64,000 nucleotides of DNA, from positions 310,001-374,000 of the forward strand of contig NZ_FOIB01000008.1 in NCBI RefSeq assembly GCF_900111765.1. The letters run 5' to 3'. The notes under the pieces are model-generated. The model saw only the letters and a program-made list of their open reading frames with translations, did not search any database and was not told the origin of the DNA. Source of the DNA: Myxococcus fulvus. GTDB taxonomy: Bacteria > Myxococcota > Myxococcia > Myxococcales > Myxococcaceae. Position numbers and translations under genes: made by a program. Below, piece by piece: positions 54,790-63,625 of this stretch (position 1 is the first letter of the stretch; every line of letters starts with the position of its first letter).

Positions 54790-56028
54790 TCAGGGGAGGA
54801 TGAGTCCGCCTGGACTGCGCCGCTCCTGCATGGGAGCGGCCTCGGCGGACGCGGTGGGCTCCCGGGCGCCGGAGGATGCGGCGCCGGGCGCTCGCTGGGT
54901 GGCGGCTTCGGCGCGGGCTCCGGCGGCCGCCACCAGGCCGAGGACCTTCTCGAAGAGGCGCTCGGCGAAGCGGGAGAAGGGCTGGTCGGCGCCGTGGAAC
55001 AGGCGCCGCGCCTCTCCCCGGGCGACGTCGGCCTCCCGGGCTCGGCCGGTGCGCTCGAAGAAGTCCGCCATCCTCCACAGTCGCAGGGCGTAGCGCCGGG
55101 CCATGTCCGGGGAGAAGAAGTCCTGCGCCACCGAGGCCACGGCGGACTGGAGCTGGTCCTGTCGCTGCACGTCGCTGAGGGCCAGGGGGCTGACGACGAC
55201 CTCGTCCAGCTTCGCCAGCAGGCGCTTCACCACGGGCTCAGGCGGAAGCCACGCGGCCATCTCGGCCGTCTCGTGCAGGAGGTCACCCTCTCGCGAGCGA
55301 CGGACGTCGTCGGGTTCGGGAGCGGGGAGGGTGGTGGGCTCCAACTGCGGCTGGACGCCGAAGTGGCGCAGGGCGACGTCCAGGCCTTCGGGGAACGGGG
55401 TGTGGGTGCGCAGGTTGAGTCCGGCGGCCTCGGCGAGCAGGGCGGCGGCCTCTTGGACGGGCAGCTCCAGGGTGCCTCCCTGCTCCAGGCCCTCCTTGAT
55501 GACGCGGCGCCACGCGCCCCGGCCCTTCTCGCCCAGTTGGAGCTGGATGACGCCGTGCTCGTCGGTGAGCAGGGCCTGCACCACCTCGATGCCGCCGCCG
55601 CGAATCGCGCGCCCCAGGACGAGGGCCCGTTCACCCCGACCGGTGATGATGCTGGCGAGGGCGGGGAGGGCGTCGCTCGTGGGGGCGGGGACGGGGGACT
55701 CGGTGGGGGCGACGCGCGGGGCCTCGGCCACGGCGACACCGCGCGAGCGCAGACGGTACAGGGCCTTCTTGGCGAGCTTGGCCAGCGGCTTCATCGAGGA
55801 GGCGGACAGGGCTTCCGCGAGCGCGGGCTGGCCGGCGAGCACGGAGGCTTCGAGGAGGGCGGCGGCGAGGGGCTCGGGCAGGGCTTCCACCTCGGCGGGC
55901 GTGGCGACGTGGCCCTCACGCGCGAGGGCGCGGGCGGCCTCCACCTTGTCGGCGGGGAGGTCCGACAGGGCGGTGCCGGCGCGGAGTGCGTCCAGCAGGG
56001 AGCGAGGGTCCGAGGCGGGGGATTTCAT
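54790..56028 (-). CDS. hypothetical helical protein
   Basis: A 412 aa protein of no recognised family, start at ATG 56028. The N-terminal third is Ala/Leu-rich and helical (PLAAALLEASVLAGQPALAE). A conserved-looking mid region (ALVLGRAIRGGGIEVVQALL, VIQLQLGEKGRGAW) is followed by another helical block (QLQSAVASVAQDFFSPDMAR, ADFFERTGRAREADVARG). No TM helix or signal, so it is probably cytoplasmic. It is convergent with the SprT-like gene (22 bases apart). Confidence 0.7.
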   Translation of the reverse strand: MKSPASDPRSLLDALRAGTALSDLPADKVEAARALAREGHVATPAEVEALPEPLAAALLEASVLAGQPALAEALSASSMKPLAKLAKKALYRLRSRGVAVAEAPRVAPTESPVPAPTSDALPALASIITGRGERALVLGRAIRGGGIEVVQALLTDEHGVIQLQLGEKGRGAWRRVIKEGLEQGGTLELPVQEAAALLAEAAGLNLRTHTPFPEGLDVALRHFGVQPQLEPTTLPAPEPDDVRRSREGDLLHETAEMAAWLPPEPVVKRLLAKLDEVVVSPLALSDVQRQDQLQSAVASVAQDFFSPDMARRYALRLWRMADFFERTGRAREADVARGEARRLFHGADQPFSRFAERLFEKVLGLVAAAGARAEAATQRAPGAASSGAREPTASAEAAPMQERRSPGGLILP

Positions 56029-56221
56029 GCGGGGCCTTGTACCGCGCGCCGTGTGTCTCGGGGCATCGTCCGTGCGGGGCGCGCGACCACTGGCCCACAC
56101 TCGGGACGGCGCGGGGCGCGGCGCTCGGGTGCGAGTGTCGTGGCGGCGCCGATGCTCGACGATGGGCTGACCCCGGCGGAGGTCGAGCGGGCCCTCGCGC
56201 TGAACACCTCGGACGCCGCGC

Positions 56222-57787
56222 TCAGCGCCTGCGCACCAGCCAGCCGCGGCCCGACTGCCCGACGATGGCGAACTCCGACTGGAGCCTCGCGCCGAACACC
56301 TGGGACGGGTGGGCGCCACGCACCACGAAGGTGTCGTACCAGGCGCCTTGCCTCTCCCAATCGACGTCCTGGGGCCGCCACTCGGAGGGGAAGGTGGGAG
56401 GCACCTCGCCGCGATACTTCAGCGGCGAGTGCGGCGTGGACGCGAACGTGAAGTTGGGCACGCCCCCGCGCTCGCGCGCGAGCACCGCCGCCGAGTGGAT
56501 GAACACGGGAAAGCGCACCACGCGCGAGCCCGGGTCATAGATGAGTCCCATGACGCGGGGCTTCGATGCCGTGGCCGACACCAGCCCCTCCCACTCCGCC
56601 GCCTCGCGAGAGAACGCGCGGAAGCCCCGGCCCAACGTGACGGCCAGCACCAGCGCGCACGCCCCCGCGGCCCACCGCAGCGGCACCCGCCACGACGCCA
56701 CCGTCACCGGCGCCGTGGCCACCAGCAGCGCGGCCGCCAGGTGCGCATAGCGCGTGTTCAGGTAGTAGACGTATCCCCGGATGTCGAACGGGAGCAGGAA
56801 GTAGAGCGCCAGCGCCAGCCCGCCCAGCCCGAGCAACCGCGAGCGCGTCACCCAACCCCGTGAGCCTGTGCCCTCCGGACGCACCAGCCCCGCCACCCAA
56901 CCCGCCAGCGCCACCGCGCCCACCGCGTACATCGCCCACCGGTCCGAGCCATCCCGCAGCGTGTTGGCGAGCACGTCGAACAGCTCCGCCCGGTTCTGCG
57001 CGAAGCTCTTCCACCCCAGGTTCTGCGGCGAGAACGTCGGTCCCCACGCCTTCCACGGCGCACCCGGCTGGATGTCGGGCGGCTCACCGAAGCGCAGCAC
57101 CACCCAGCCGAGGAACAGCGCGACCCCGGGCACCACGCCCAAGAGCGCCGCCGCCCGGGGCTTCAGCCTCGCGACGAGCCCCCGCGCCGTGGCGTCCTCC
57201 GGCACCGCCGTGGTGAAGAGCAGCCAGGGCAGCCCGAAGGCGAGGAACCCGAAGGCCTGCACATGGAACAGCAGCACCGCCACCAGACACCCGGCCAGCC
57301 ACGCCGCCCAGAGCCTGCGTCTGTCCACGTCCTCCAGCGCGCGCACGAAGAAGCCACAGCACAGGAACGTCAGCGGCAGCGCGGCGCAGTAGTTGATGAA
57401 GCCCCAACCGAAGCTGTCGCCGTACGCGAAGGGCAGCGCGAGCAGCGACGGCCACGTGGGCCGGCCCAGCGAGCGCAGCAGGAAGCCCAGGCTCAGCGGC
57501 AGGCCCACCACGTAGGCCGTGAGGAAGACGCGGTTGGCCAGGTCCAACGGCAACAGCCAGTTCAGCGCGCTGACCAGGTAGTAGTACCCCAGGTACGGCG
57601 TCAGGGCGTGCCGCGCCTCGAAGAGCTGCGGGTACAACGTGCTCGGGTCATCCAGCCGGTGGAGCACCGAGATGAGGTACAGGTGCTGCGGCAGGTCCAC
57701 CATGGGCAGGTGGCGGGACACCCACAAGGGCAGGGCGCCGAGCACCAGGGCCGTCACGTGAATAAAGCGAGCGTTGGAGTTCGTCAC
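56222..57787 (-). CDS. polytopic membrane protein (GT-C-like)
   Basis: A 521 aa inner-membrane protein with ten or more hydrophobic helices and an early acidic loop HLPMVDLPQHLYLIS, the place where GT-C glycosyltransferases and ArnT-like enzymes carry their catalytic Asp. The soluble C-terminal ~100 residues (DPGSRVVRFPVFIHSAAVLA, PSEWRPQDVDWERQGAWYDT) match no family I know. Start at GTG 57787 is uncertain; a TTG at 57871 would extend it 28 residues. A lipid-linked sugar substrate is a guess. Confidence 0.65.
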   Translation of the reverse strand: MTNSNARFIHVTALVLGALPLWVSRHLPMVDLPQHLYLISVLHRLDDPSTLYPQLFEARHALTPYLGYYYLVSALNWLLPLDLANRVFLTAYVVGLPLSLGFLLRSLGRPTWPSLLALPFAYGDSFGWGFINYCAALPLTFLCCGFFVRALEDVDRRRLWAAWLAGCLVAVLLFHVQAFGFLAFGLPWLLFTTAVPEDATARGLVARLKPRAAALLGVVPGVALFLGWVVLRFGEPPDIQPGAPWKAWGPTFSPQNLGWKSFAQNRAELFDVLANTLRDGSDRWAMYAVGAVALAGWVAGLVRPEGTGSRGWVTRSRLLGLGGLALALYFLLPFDIRGYVYYLNTRYAHLAAALLVATAPVTVASWRVPLRWAAGACALVLAVTLGRGFRAFSREAAEWEGLVSATASKPRVMGLIYDPGSRVVRFPVFIHSAAVLARERGGVPNFTFASTPHSPLKYRGEVPPTFPSEWRPQDVDWERQGAWYDTFVVRGAHPSQVFGARLQSEFAIVGQSGRGWLVRRR

Positions 57788-57959
57788 GAGAGGGGCAGGA
57801 CTGTACGCGCCGCCTCCCTGCCCGGCGAGCAGCCAACAGAGGCGCTCGACGTGACGCGGCGAGGTAGACAAAGGTATGGCCGTCGACCTTGGCAGTCGTT
57901 GGGGCCTGCGCTATAGGCGCCGGAGCACGGGGGCCGAGGCCCTCTCGAGGAGCGCGCAC

Positions 57960-58346
57960 ATGACACGCAACGCGACGATGATGGTTGCGGCGCTGGCCAG
58001 CGGTCTGCTGATGCTCGCGCCCCGAGCGGCGAGCGCCTGCGAGGCCCACGCCCAGGCCGCGCGAGCCAAGGCCGAGAAGGCCCAGACGCCTGCTCCGGAC
58101 AGCAAGGCCGCCGAGGCCCGTCCGGCCACGAGCGAGCAGGAGCGCCCGCTCGACGCGCTCGACTCACTGATGGCCGCGAAGTGTCAGTGCGGCAGCAAGG
58201 CGGACTGCACCTGCAAGAAGGGCACGTGCGAGTGCTCCCGCTGCAAGCCCAAGCGGCAGGTGATGGACGCGCTGCGCGGCCAGCCCGCGGAGCTGAAGCT
58301 GGACGAGGCGCGCCGCACCGACGCGTCCGCCGGCATCTTCATCTGA
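57960..58346 (+). CDS. small secreted Cys-rich, metallothionein-like protein
   Basis: A 128 aa protein with a signal peptide (MMVAALASGLLMLAPRAASA) and a mature domain containing a dense Cys cluster in which seven Cys fall within 19 residues, arranged CxCx5CxCx4CxCx2C (CQCGSKADCTCKKG, then CECSRCK). The spacing and the lack of aromatics in the cluster resemble metallothioneins, though the family match is not established. It is divergent from the GT-C-like gene and its 3' end overlaps that of the convergent methyltransferase by eight bases. It may be an exported metal buffer (inference). Confidence 0.78.
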   Translation: MTRNATMMVAALASGLLMLAPRAASACEAHAQAARAKAEKAQTPAPDSKAAEARPATSEQERPLDALDSLMAAKCQCGSKADCTCKKGTCECSRCKPKRQVMDALRGQPAELKLDEARRTDASAGIFI

Positions 58347-59151
58347 GCGTCTCGGCGGAGGCCTTCTCCGCCTTGAGCACCAGCAGTGGCGGCAGCGCCA
58401 CCCGCTCGAAGCGCACCAGCCCCGCCGCCCCGGCCGCCGCGCGCAGCGTGGCCTCGTTCCTGGGGTGGAGCCCCGCGCGACGGTGAAGCAGTCCCGACAC
58501 GGACCCCGGCGGCGCATACGTGCTCGCCACCCAGCGCCCCCCGGGCCGCAGCGCCCGCGCCACCTCCAGCATCAGCCGGCCCAGGTCCTCCACGTAGTGG
58601 AGCGAGTCCACCATCAACACCGCGCCCAGCGCTCCGTCCTGGAAGGGGAGGTAGGGCGCCTGGGCCCGCAGGAAGTCCACCGTCGCGCCCGCCTCGCGCG
58701 CCTGCGCCATGCCTTCCTCCAGCATCGCGGGGCTCACGTCCTGTCCGGCGACGGGAGGGAAGCCCGGCTCACGCGCGAGCCTGCGCGCCACCAGCCCCGT
58801 GCCGCACCCCAGGTCCAGCACCGGCCCGTCGGGCGTGCCCAGCAGGCTGCGATAGAGCAGGTACTCGCTGTCCGCGTCGAGCCGCTGACGCAGGAGCGCG
58901 CGTTGGAGGGTGGGGCGCACGTAGCGCTCGTAGGAGCGCGCCACCCAGCGGTTCTCCAGCCCGCGCTGCAGGCCCGTGGAGGCGGGAGGCTCCAGCACCA
59001 GGTCCGCGACGCCCTCGGCCACCGGGTAGCTGGTGCGGCACTCCGGACAACGCAGCGGGCCGAAGAGCAACACCGGCGCGGGCGCCTCGGGACGCAGCGC
59101 GCCCTTGCGACAGCGGGGACAGCGAAGGAGCTGGACGAGCGCGTGCCGCAT
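58339..59151 (-). CDS. Trm112-like zinc ribbon plus SAM methyltransferase
   Basis: A 270 aa protein. The N-terminal ~55 residues are a Trm112/YcaR-like zinc ribbon (RCPRCRKG, then RCPECRTSYPVAEGV), followed by a class I methyltransferase with SAM loop VLDLGCGTGLVARRL, acidic DVSPAMLEEGMA and post-motif SLHYVEDLGRLMLEV. Fusion of the zinc ribbon to the methyltransferase is common in UbiE/COQ5-like proteins of unknown substrate. Start at ATG 59151. Confidence 0.86.
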   Translation of the reverse strand: MRHALVQLLRCPRCRKGALRPEAPAPVLLFGPLRCPECRTSYPVAEGVADLVLEPPASTGLQRGLENRWVARSYERYVRPTLQRALLRQRLDADSEYLLYRSLLGTPDGPVLDLGCGTGLVARRLAREPGFPPVAGQDVSPAMLEEGMAQAREAGATVDFLRAQAPYLPFQDGALGAVLMVDSLHYVEDLGRLMLEVARALRPGGRWVASTYAPPGSVSGLLHRRAGLHPRNEATLRAAAGAAGLVRFERVALPPLLVLKAEKASAETLR

Positions 59152-59222
59152 TCCGGGCGAGGCTAGCGCCCCTCGTCCGGTGCGAGAATCGCTTTGTACC
59201 CGAGCCTCGAAAGGCTCGGGCG

Positions 59223-59822
59223 TCAGGCCTGGGGCGGCGGCGGGGTGACGCGCCGGTCCTCGGCCACGAGCACCGGCCAGCCCCGCGCCATCGCCTCGCG
59301 GAAGAAGGCGGCCAGCTCCCTGCGGCTGTCGTTCACCGCGCCCTGGAAGGGGTCGATGAGCGACTCCTCGCCGAGGCTGCGCGTGGCGTTGAGCTCCACC
59401 GGGGTGCCGCACCGCTCGCAGCGGATGGACACCTGGCGCACCAGCGCGACCGGCACCGCGTACCGGGCGCCGCAGTCACCGCACTTCCACACCAGCGCGC
59501 GCTCACCGGCCTCGCGCCGCGCCAGCCCCTCCAGCTCATCCGCCAGACGCAGCAGCGCCGGCAGGTCCTGGGGCGGCTGCGCGAACACCGCGGAGGCGCC
59601 GAAGCCCGCCTCGGGCGCGCCCAGCTTCGGAGGCTTGTCGCCCTGCAGCAGGGCGCGCAGGCGGTCCTTCGCGCGCATGTCACGGAACTCGGCGCCTGAC
59701 AGGGCGCGCTCCACCGCCTCATGGACCGGCGGCAGGTCCGGCTCGAGGCGCTCATCGACCGGCAGCGACTGGGGGTGCTCCACCAGTCGGTGCGACGGAA
59801 CTGCGAGAAATCGGAAGGCCAC
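59223..59822 (-). CDS. hypothetical zinc-ribbon protein upstream region of nadA
   Basis: A 199 aa protein from GTG 59822. The C-terminal half has two paired Cys motifs, CGDCGARYAVP and RCERCGTPVEL, forming a zinc ribbon, followed by an acidic helix with PFQGAVNDSRRELAAFFREA. The N-terminal half is helical. No family is recognised. It follows nadA on the same strand after 77 bases. Confidence 0.62.
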   Translation of the reverse strand: MAFRFLAVPSHRLVEHPQSLPVDERLEPDLPPVHEAVERALSGAEFRDMRAKDRLRALLQGDKPPKLGAPEAGFGASAVFAQPPQDLPALLRLADELEGLARREAGERALVWKCGDCGARYAVPVALVRQVSIRCERCGTPVELNATRSLGEESLIDPFQGAVNDSRRELAAFFREAMARGWPVLVAEDRRVTPPPPQA

Positions 59823-59899
59823 GGATGCTCCATTGCACCCTGGCCTTCCCGGCGCAAGACGCGAGTTGGCAAATGTCCGCTGCGACGACAGATTCCGCT

Positions 59900-60832
59900 C
59901 TATCTGGACCACTCCAGCATGAGCTGCAACGGAGCGCGGGCCGCCTCCCGCAGGTCCTCCGGCATCGTCAGCTCCGGCGTGCGCTCCTTCATGCACTTCC
60001 AGAGCTTCTCCATCGTGTTGAGCCGCATGTACGGGCACTCGTTGCACGCGCAGCCGTTGTCTGGCGGCGCGGGGATGAAGTGCTTGTGCGGCGCGCCCTT
60101 CTTCATCTGATGGAGGATGCCCGCCTCCGTCACGACGATGAACTTCTCTTTCGGGCTCTTGATGACGTGGTCGAGGATGCCCTTCGTCGAGCCGATGAAG
60201 TCCGCGTGCCGCAGCACCGGGGCCTCGCACTCCGGATGGGCCACCACCTCCGCGTCCGGGTGGAGGACCTTCAGCTCCACCAGCTTCTTTTCGCTGAAGA
60301 TTTCGTGGACGATGCAGCTGCCCGGCCACAGCACCATGTCCCGACCCGTCTGCTTCATGACGTGGCGGCCCAGGTGCTGGTCCGGCGCGAAGAGGATCTG
60401 CCGATCCCGGGGGACCTGATTGACGATTTTCACCGCGTTGGAGGACGTGCAGATGACGTCGCTCATCGCCTTCACCGCGGCGGAGCTGTTCACGTAGCTC
60501 ACCACGAAGGCGCCCGGATGCTTCTCCTTGAAGACCTTGAAGGCCGCCGGCGGACACCGGTCCGACAGCGAACAGCCCGCCTTCAGGTCCGGCAACAGCA
60601 CCTGCCGCGAGGGATTCAGGATTTTCGCGGTCTCCGCCATGAAGTGCACGCCGCAGAAGACGATGACGTCCGCCTGGGTGCGCTCCGCCGCCTGCGCCAA
60701 CGCGAGGCTGTCCCCGACGAAGTCCGCCACGTCCTGGACTTCGCTCTCCTGGTAGTAGTGCGCGAGAATCACAGCGTTCATGGAACGCTTGAGCTCCTCG
60801 ATTTCCCGCGCGTAATCCACCTCGGTGCCCAT
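59900..60832 (-). CDS. nadA: quinolinate synthase A
   Basis: A 310 aa [4Fe-4S] enzyme that condenses iminoaspartate with dihydroxyacetone phosphate to quinolinate for de novo NAD synthesis. The three cluster Cys are visible in [20 protein letters not shown] and [11 protein letters not shown]; substrate motifs [10 protein letters not shown] and [12 protein letters not shown] are present. ATG 60832 has a strong AAGGAGGTGCC site and fits the family length; an upstream in-frame ATG at 60856 is less likely. nadB and nadC are not in the window. Confidence 0.95.
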   Translation of the reverse strand: MGTEVDYAREIEELKRSMNAVILAHYYQESEVQDVADFVGDSLALAQAAERTQADVIVFCGVHFMAETAKILNPSRQVLLPDLKAGCSLSDRCPPAAFKVFKEKHPGAFVVSYVNSSAAVKAMSDVICTSSNAVKIVNQVPRDRQILFAPDQHLGRHVMKQTGRDMVLWPGSCIVHEIFSEKKLVELKVLHPDAEVVAHPECEAPVLRHADFIGSTKGILDHVIKSPKEKFIVVTEAGILHQMKKGAPHKHFIPAPPDNGCACNECPYMRLNTMEKLWKCMKERTPELTMPEDLREAARAPLQLMLEWSR

Positions 60833-61201
60833 GGCACCTCCTTGCCTGGTCGACACTTAACTCGCCCGGCGGGGTTGGGCCACATCGTCGGAAGTTGGCT
60901 GCCGGGCGGACGGATGGCCGGCGCTGGCGTTCCCTGGGTCGACTCTGCCACCGTCCCACTTCGTGCAAGCGAGGCGCATGCCCGCATCACCTGACGGCGC
61001 GGAGAGGGTAGACTGCGCGCAATCCTCCGGGTCGGCCCGGGGGAGCAGTCGCCTTGCTGTCGAGCTTGGACAAGCCACACATTCGGGGTCGAGAACACGC
61101 GATCGGCTGGTGGAGAGGGGGCGGCACCGGACCCGTGGCCGTGGGCAGGCAGTGGCCCTGTCCCTTCTCCATTTGAACGCCTTTCCCGTCGAGGAGAGAG
61201 C
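60833..61201. other. 369-base divergent intergenic region
   Basis: Lies between the divergent starts of nadA and the PilZ chimera. It must hold both promoters. I looked for sigma-70, sigma-54 and inverted-repeat elements and found none good enough to call; no coding region is supported. Confidence 0.6.
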
Positions 61202-63625
61202 ATGAGTGTCCCCACTCAGGACGTCCTGATTGTGCATCCGAACGAGGGCCGGCGCGCCGCGCTGGCCGAGGTCCTGGGCGTCCACCGGGTTGTCGCGGTG
61301 GAGTCCCAGGTGGAAGCCACGCGGCGCATGGAGTCCACGGCGCCCACCCTCATCATCGCTCCTCCGGAGAACGCCCGCCGCTTCTTGAGACATGTCGACC
61401 GGGCCGCGCCCGAGGCCGTGCGCGTCTTCGTCTGTTCGCAGTCGGACCGCCAGGGGCTCGAGGAGCTCGTGGAGACCGCGGCCGAAGGGCACGTCTTCAA
61501 TACGCTGGATGACAGCCTCACCGTGTCGGAGCTGGGCCGTCGGCTCACCAGCATCCTCCAGCACCGCTCGTCGGCCCGGGTGACGCCCGCCAGCACCCTG
61601 GCGGTGCGCTTCCGGCTCAACGGCGTGACGTACCCCTCCGGCTGCCTGGACGTGGGCAACTTCGGCGCCGCGCTGCGCGTGCCGCTCACCGCGTCCATCG
61701 GCGCGTTCATCCAGGGCACCGCGCTGGAGGACCTGGTCTTCGAGCGCCACGGCAAGACGGTGCTCCAGGTCCCGCGCGCGTTCATCCGCCACGCCCAGCA
61801 GGTCCACGCCACCCAGCAGCCCTACCTGCGCCTGGGCATCACCTGGGGCGAGGGCCTGGACGAGCCGGTGACGGCGCCGACCTCCCGCATGAGGGACCCG
61901 GTCATCGTCCTGGCGCTCCTGCGCAAGGCGGTGCGCCGCGAGACGCCCGTCTGGCTGCACTACCTGGACACCCCGTCCTCCCACTTCCGCCTGGACGCGC
62001 CCGTGGTGGAGCTGCAGGACGGGCGCGCGGTGCTGCGCGGCCTCAATGACGGCGCGTTCCCCGCGGACGTCGGGGACGTGCTGCAGCTCTCCTTCGAGGT
62101 CGGCGGCCAGAGCTACTCGGGCGCCACCAGCGTGCTGCGCCGGGGCGACAACGACGTGGCGCTGAGCGTGCCGCGCTCGGTGGGGCTGCAGAACCGCCGC
62201 GGCCTGCAGCGCTTCCGGCTGGGCCCCGACCACCGCTTCCTCGTCACCTTCCACGCGCCCATCAACGGCGAGCGCATCACCCGCTCGGTGCTGGATTTGA
62301 GCGGCCGCGGCTTCGCGTTCCCGTTCGACGCGTCCTGCGAGGTGCTGCCCGCCGGCTCCCAGCTGGAGGTGTCGCTCTTGTTGCCGGATGGCTCGGAGGT
62401 GCCGTGCCGCGCGGAGGTCCGCTCGGTGGACGCGGTCAACACCGACAGCCGGTTCGACCGCAGCCTGCGCCCGTACCGCTGCGGCGTGCGGCTGCTCGAG
62501 GTGCCGACGAAGATTCGCGACGCCATCCATGACGCCTTCATGGCGTCGCGCAGCGGGGCCTCGCGCGATGGCGGCCAGGAGAAGCTGGCGGACATCTGGA
62601 AGATGATGGAGGAGTCCCACTACACCTTCCATCCGGACTACCCCTTCGGCGGCGAGGCGGGCTACCTGGACGCGCTGGAGCACACCCACCGGCGGCTCGC
62701 GGAGGCCAAGGACTTGGGCCGCTCCATCCTCTACGCGGACGCGGGCGCCATCATGGGACACGTGGGCGGCTTGAGGATGCACTCGCGCTCGTGGCTGGTG
62801 CAGCACCTGGCGGTGCGGCCCGGCTACCACCGGCACGAGCAGATCGCCAACGATCTGACGGCGCTCGCGGTGGAGATGGGCGAGGCCATCGAGGACGTGG
62901 AGTTCCTGCGCTACATGTGGCGCAGCGACAACCGGTGGCCCAACCGGCTGGGCACGTGGCTGGCCCGCGTCATGGAGAACCGCGGCTTCAGCATGCTGCG
63001 CGCCTTCCACTACATGCGGCTGCCCCTGGAGCTGGCGCCCCAGGCCCCGGCGACGATGTTGACGGTGCGCGAGGGGACGTCCGAGGACCGCGCCTGGCTG
63101 GAGGCGCACCTGCGCGCCCGGGGCGAGGTGGTCCGCGTGCTGGCGGAGGACCTCCAGGCGGAGCCGGACGCGGAGGACCAGATGCGCGCGCGCTTCGCGG
63201 CCGCGGGGCTGTACCGCGACCGGCGCATGTTCGTCGTCGACGGGGAGCACGGCCCGCTGGCGCTGGCGCTGGTGGAGGAGGCGTCCCCGGGCCTGAGCTA
63301 CATCGAGGTCACCAACGGCTTCTGGCTGGAGGTGGCCGACCGCTCGCACCCCTTGGCGAAGCGGGCGCTGGAGACCCTGGTCCACCGGTGCATCGCCCAC
63401 GCCCGCGCGCGGGGCCGGCCCTCGGCGGTGGGCCTGGTGGCGGACGAGGACGCGCCGCTGCTCGCGTCGATGGGCTTCGGGGACCAGGGGCGCTTCTGCG
63501 AGTGGATCTTCCACCGCTCCATGGTCCGCCGCTGGTGCGACTTGTGGCGCTCGCTCTTCGAGCGGCTCAGCCGCCCGCGCCGCGCCTCCGCCCAGCCGTC
63601 CTCCGAGGACGCTTCATGTACTTGA
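61202..63625 (+). CDS. pseudo-receiver/PilZ protein with C-terminal acyltransferase-like domain
   Basis: An 807 aa multidomain protein. Residues 1-120 follow a response-regulator fold (VLIVHPNEGRRAALAEVLGV), but the strand that should end in the phospho-acceptor Asp reads TLIIAPPEN, so it is a pseudo-receiver. About 130-330 contain PilZ-like and YcgR-N-like beta domains. A canonical c-di-GMP-binding PilZ follows, with Arg333-xxx-Arg337 and Asp365-x-Ser367-xx-Gly370. The remaining ~350 residues (for example YPFGGEAGYLDALEHTH, LAVRPGYHRHEQIANDLTAL, GNAT-like RMFVVDGEHGPLALALVEEA) look like an acyltransferase, perhaps FeeM/GNAT-like. GAGGAG precedes the ATG. c-di-GMP may gate acylation (inference). 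Confidence 0.85.
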   Translation: MSVPTQDVLIVHPNEGRRAALAEVLGVHRVVAVESQVEATRRMESTAPTLIIAPPENARRFLRHVDRAAPEAVRVFVCSQSDRQGLEELVETAAEGHVFNTLDDSLTVSELGRRLTSILQHRSSARVTPASTLAVRFRLNGVTYPSGCLDVGNFGAALRVPLTASIGAFIQGTALEDLVFERHGKTVLQVPRAFIRHAQQVHATQQPYLRLGITWGEGLDEPVTAPTSRMRDPVIVLALLRKAVRRETPVWLHYLDTPSSHFRLDAPVVELQDGRAVLRGLNDGAFPADVGDVLQLSFEVGGQSYSGATSVLRRGDNDVALSVPRSVGLQNRRGLQRFRLGPDHRFLVTFHAPINGERITRSVLDLSGRGFAFPFDASCEVLPAGSQLEVSLLLPDGSEVPCRAEVRSVDAVNTDSRFDRSLRPYRCGVRLLEVPTKIRDAIHDAFMASRSGASRDGGQEKLADIWKMMEESHYTFHPDYPFGGEAGYLDALEHTHRRLAEAKDLGRSILYADAGAIMGHVGGLRMHSRSWLVQHLAVRPGYHRHEQIANDLTALAVEMGEAIEDVEFLRYMWRSDNRWPNRLGTWLARVMENRGFSMLRAFHYMRLPLELAPQAPATMLTVREGTSEDRAWLEAHLRARGEVVRVLAEDLQAEPDAEDQMRARFAAAGLYRDRRMFVVDGEHGPLALALVEEASPGLSYIEVTNGFWLEVADRSHPLAKRALETLVHRCIAHARARGRPSAVGLVADEDAPLLASMGFGDQGRFCEWIFHRSMVRRWCDLWRSLFERLSRPRRASAQPSSEDASCT

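Noticed and set aside
57787-57871. Extended TTG start of the GT-C-like membrane protein
   Set aside because: It would use a rare start and add 28 polar residues before the first helix; the GTG at 57787 gives a normal membrane N-terminus. This is not certain.
60857-63514. An 885-codon open frame on the minus strand opposite the PilZ chimera
   Set aside because: The plus-strand product has intact PilZ motifs and a good ribosome site. The antisense product has no recognisable domain.
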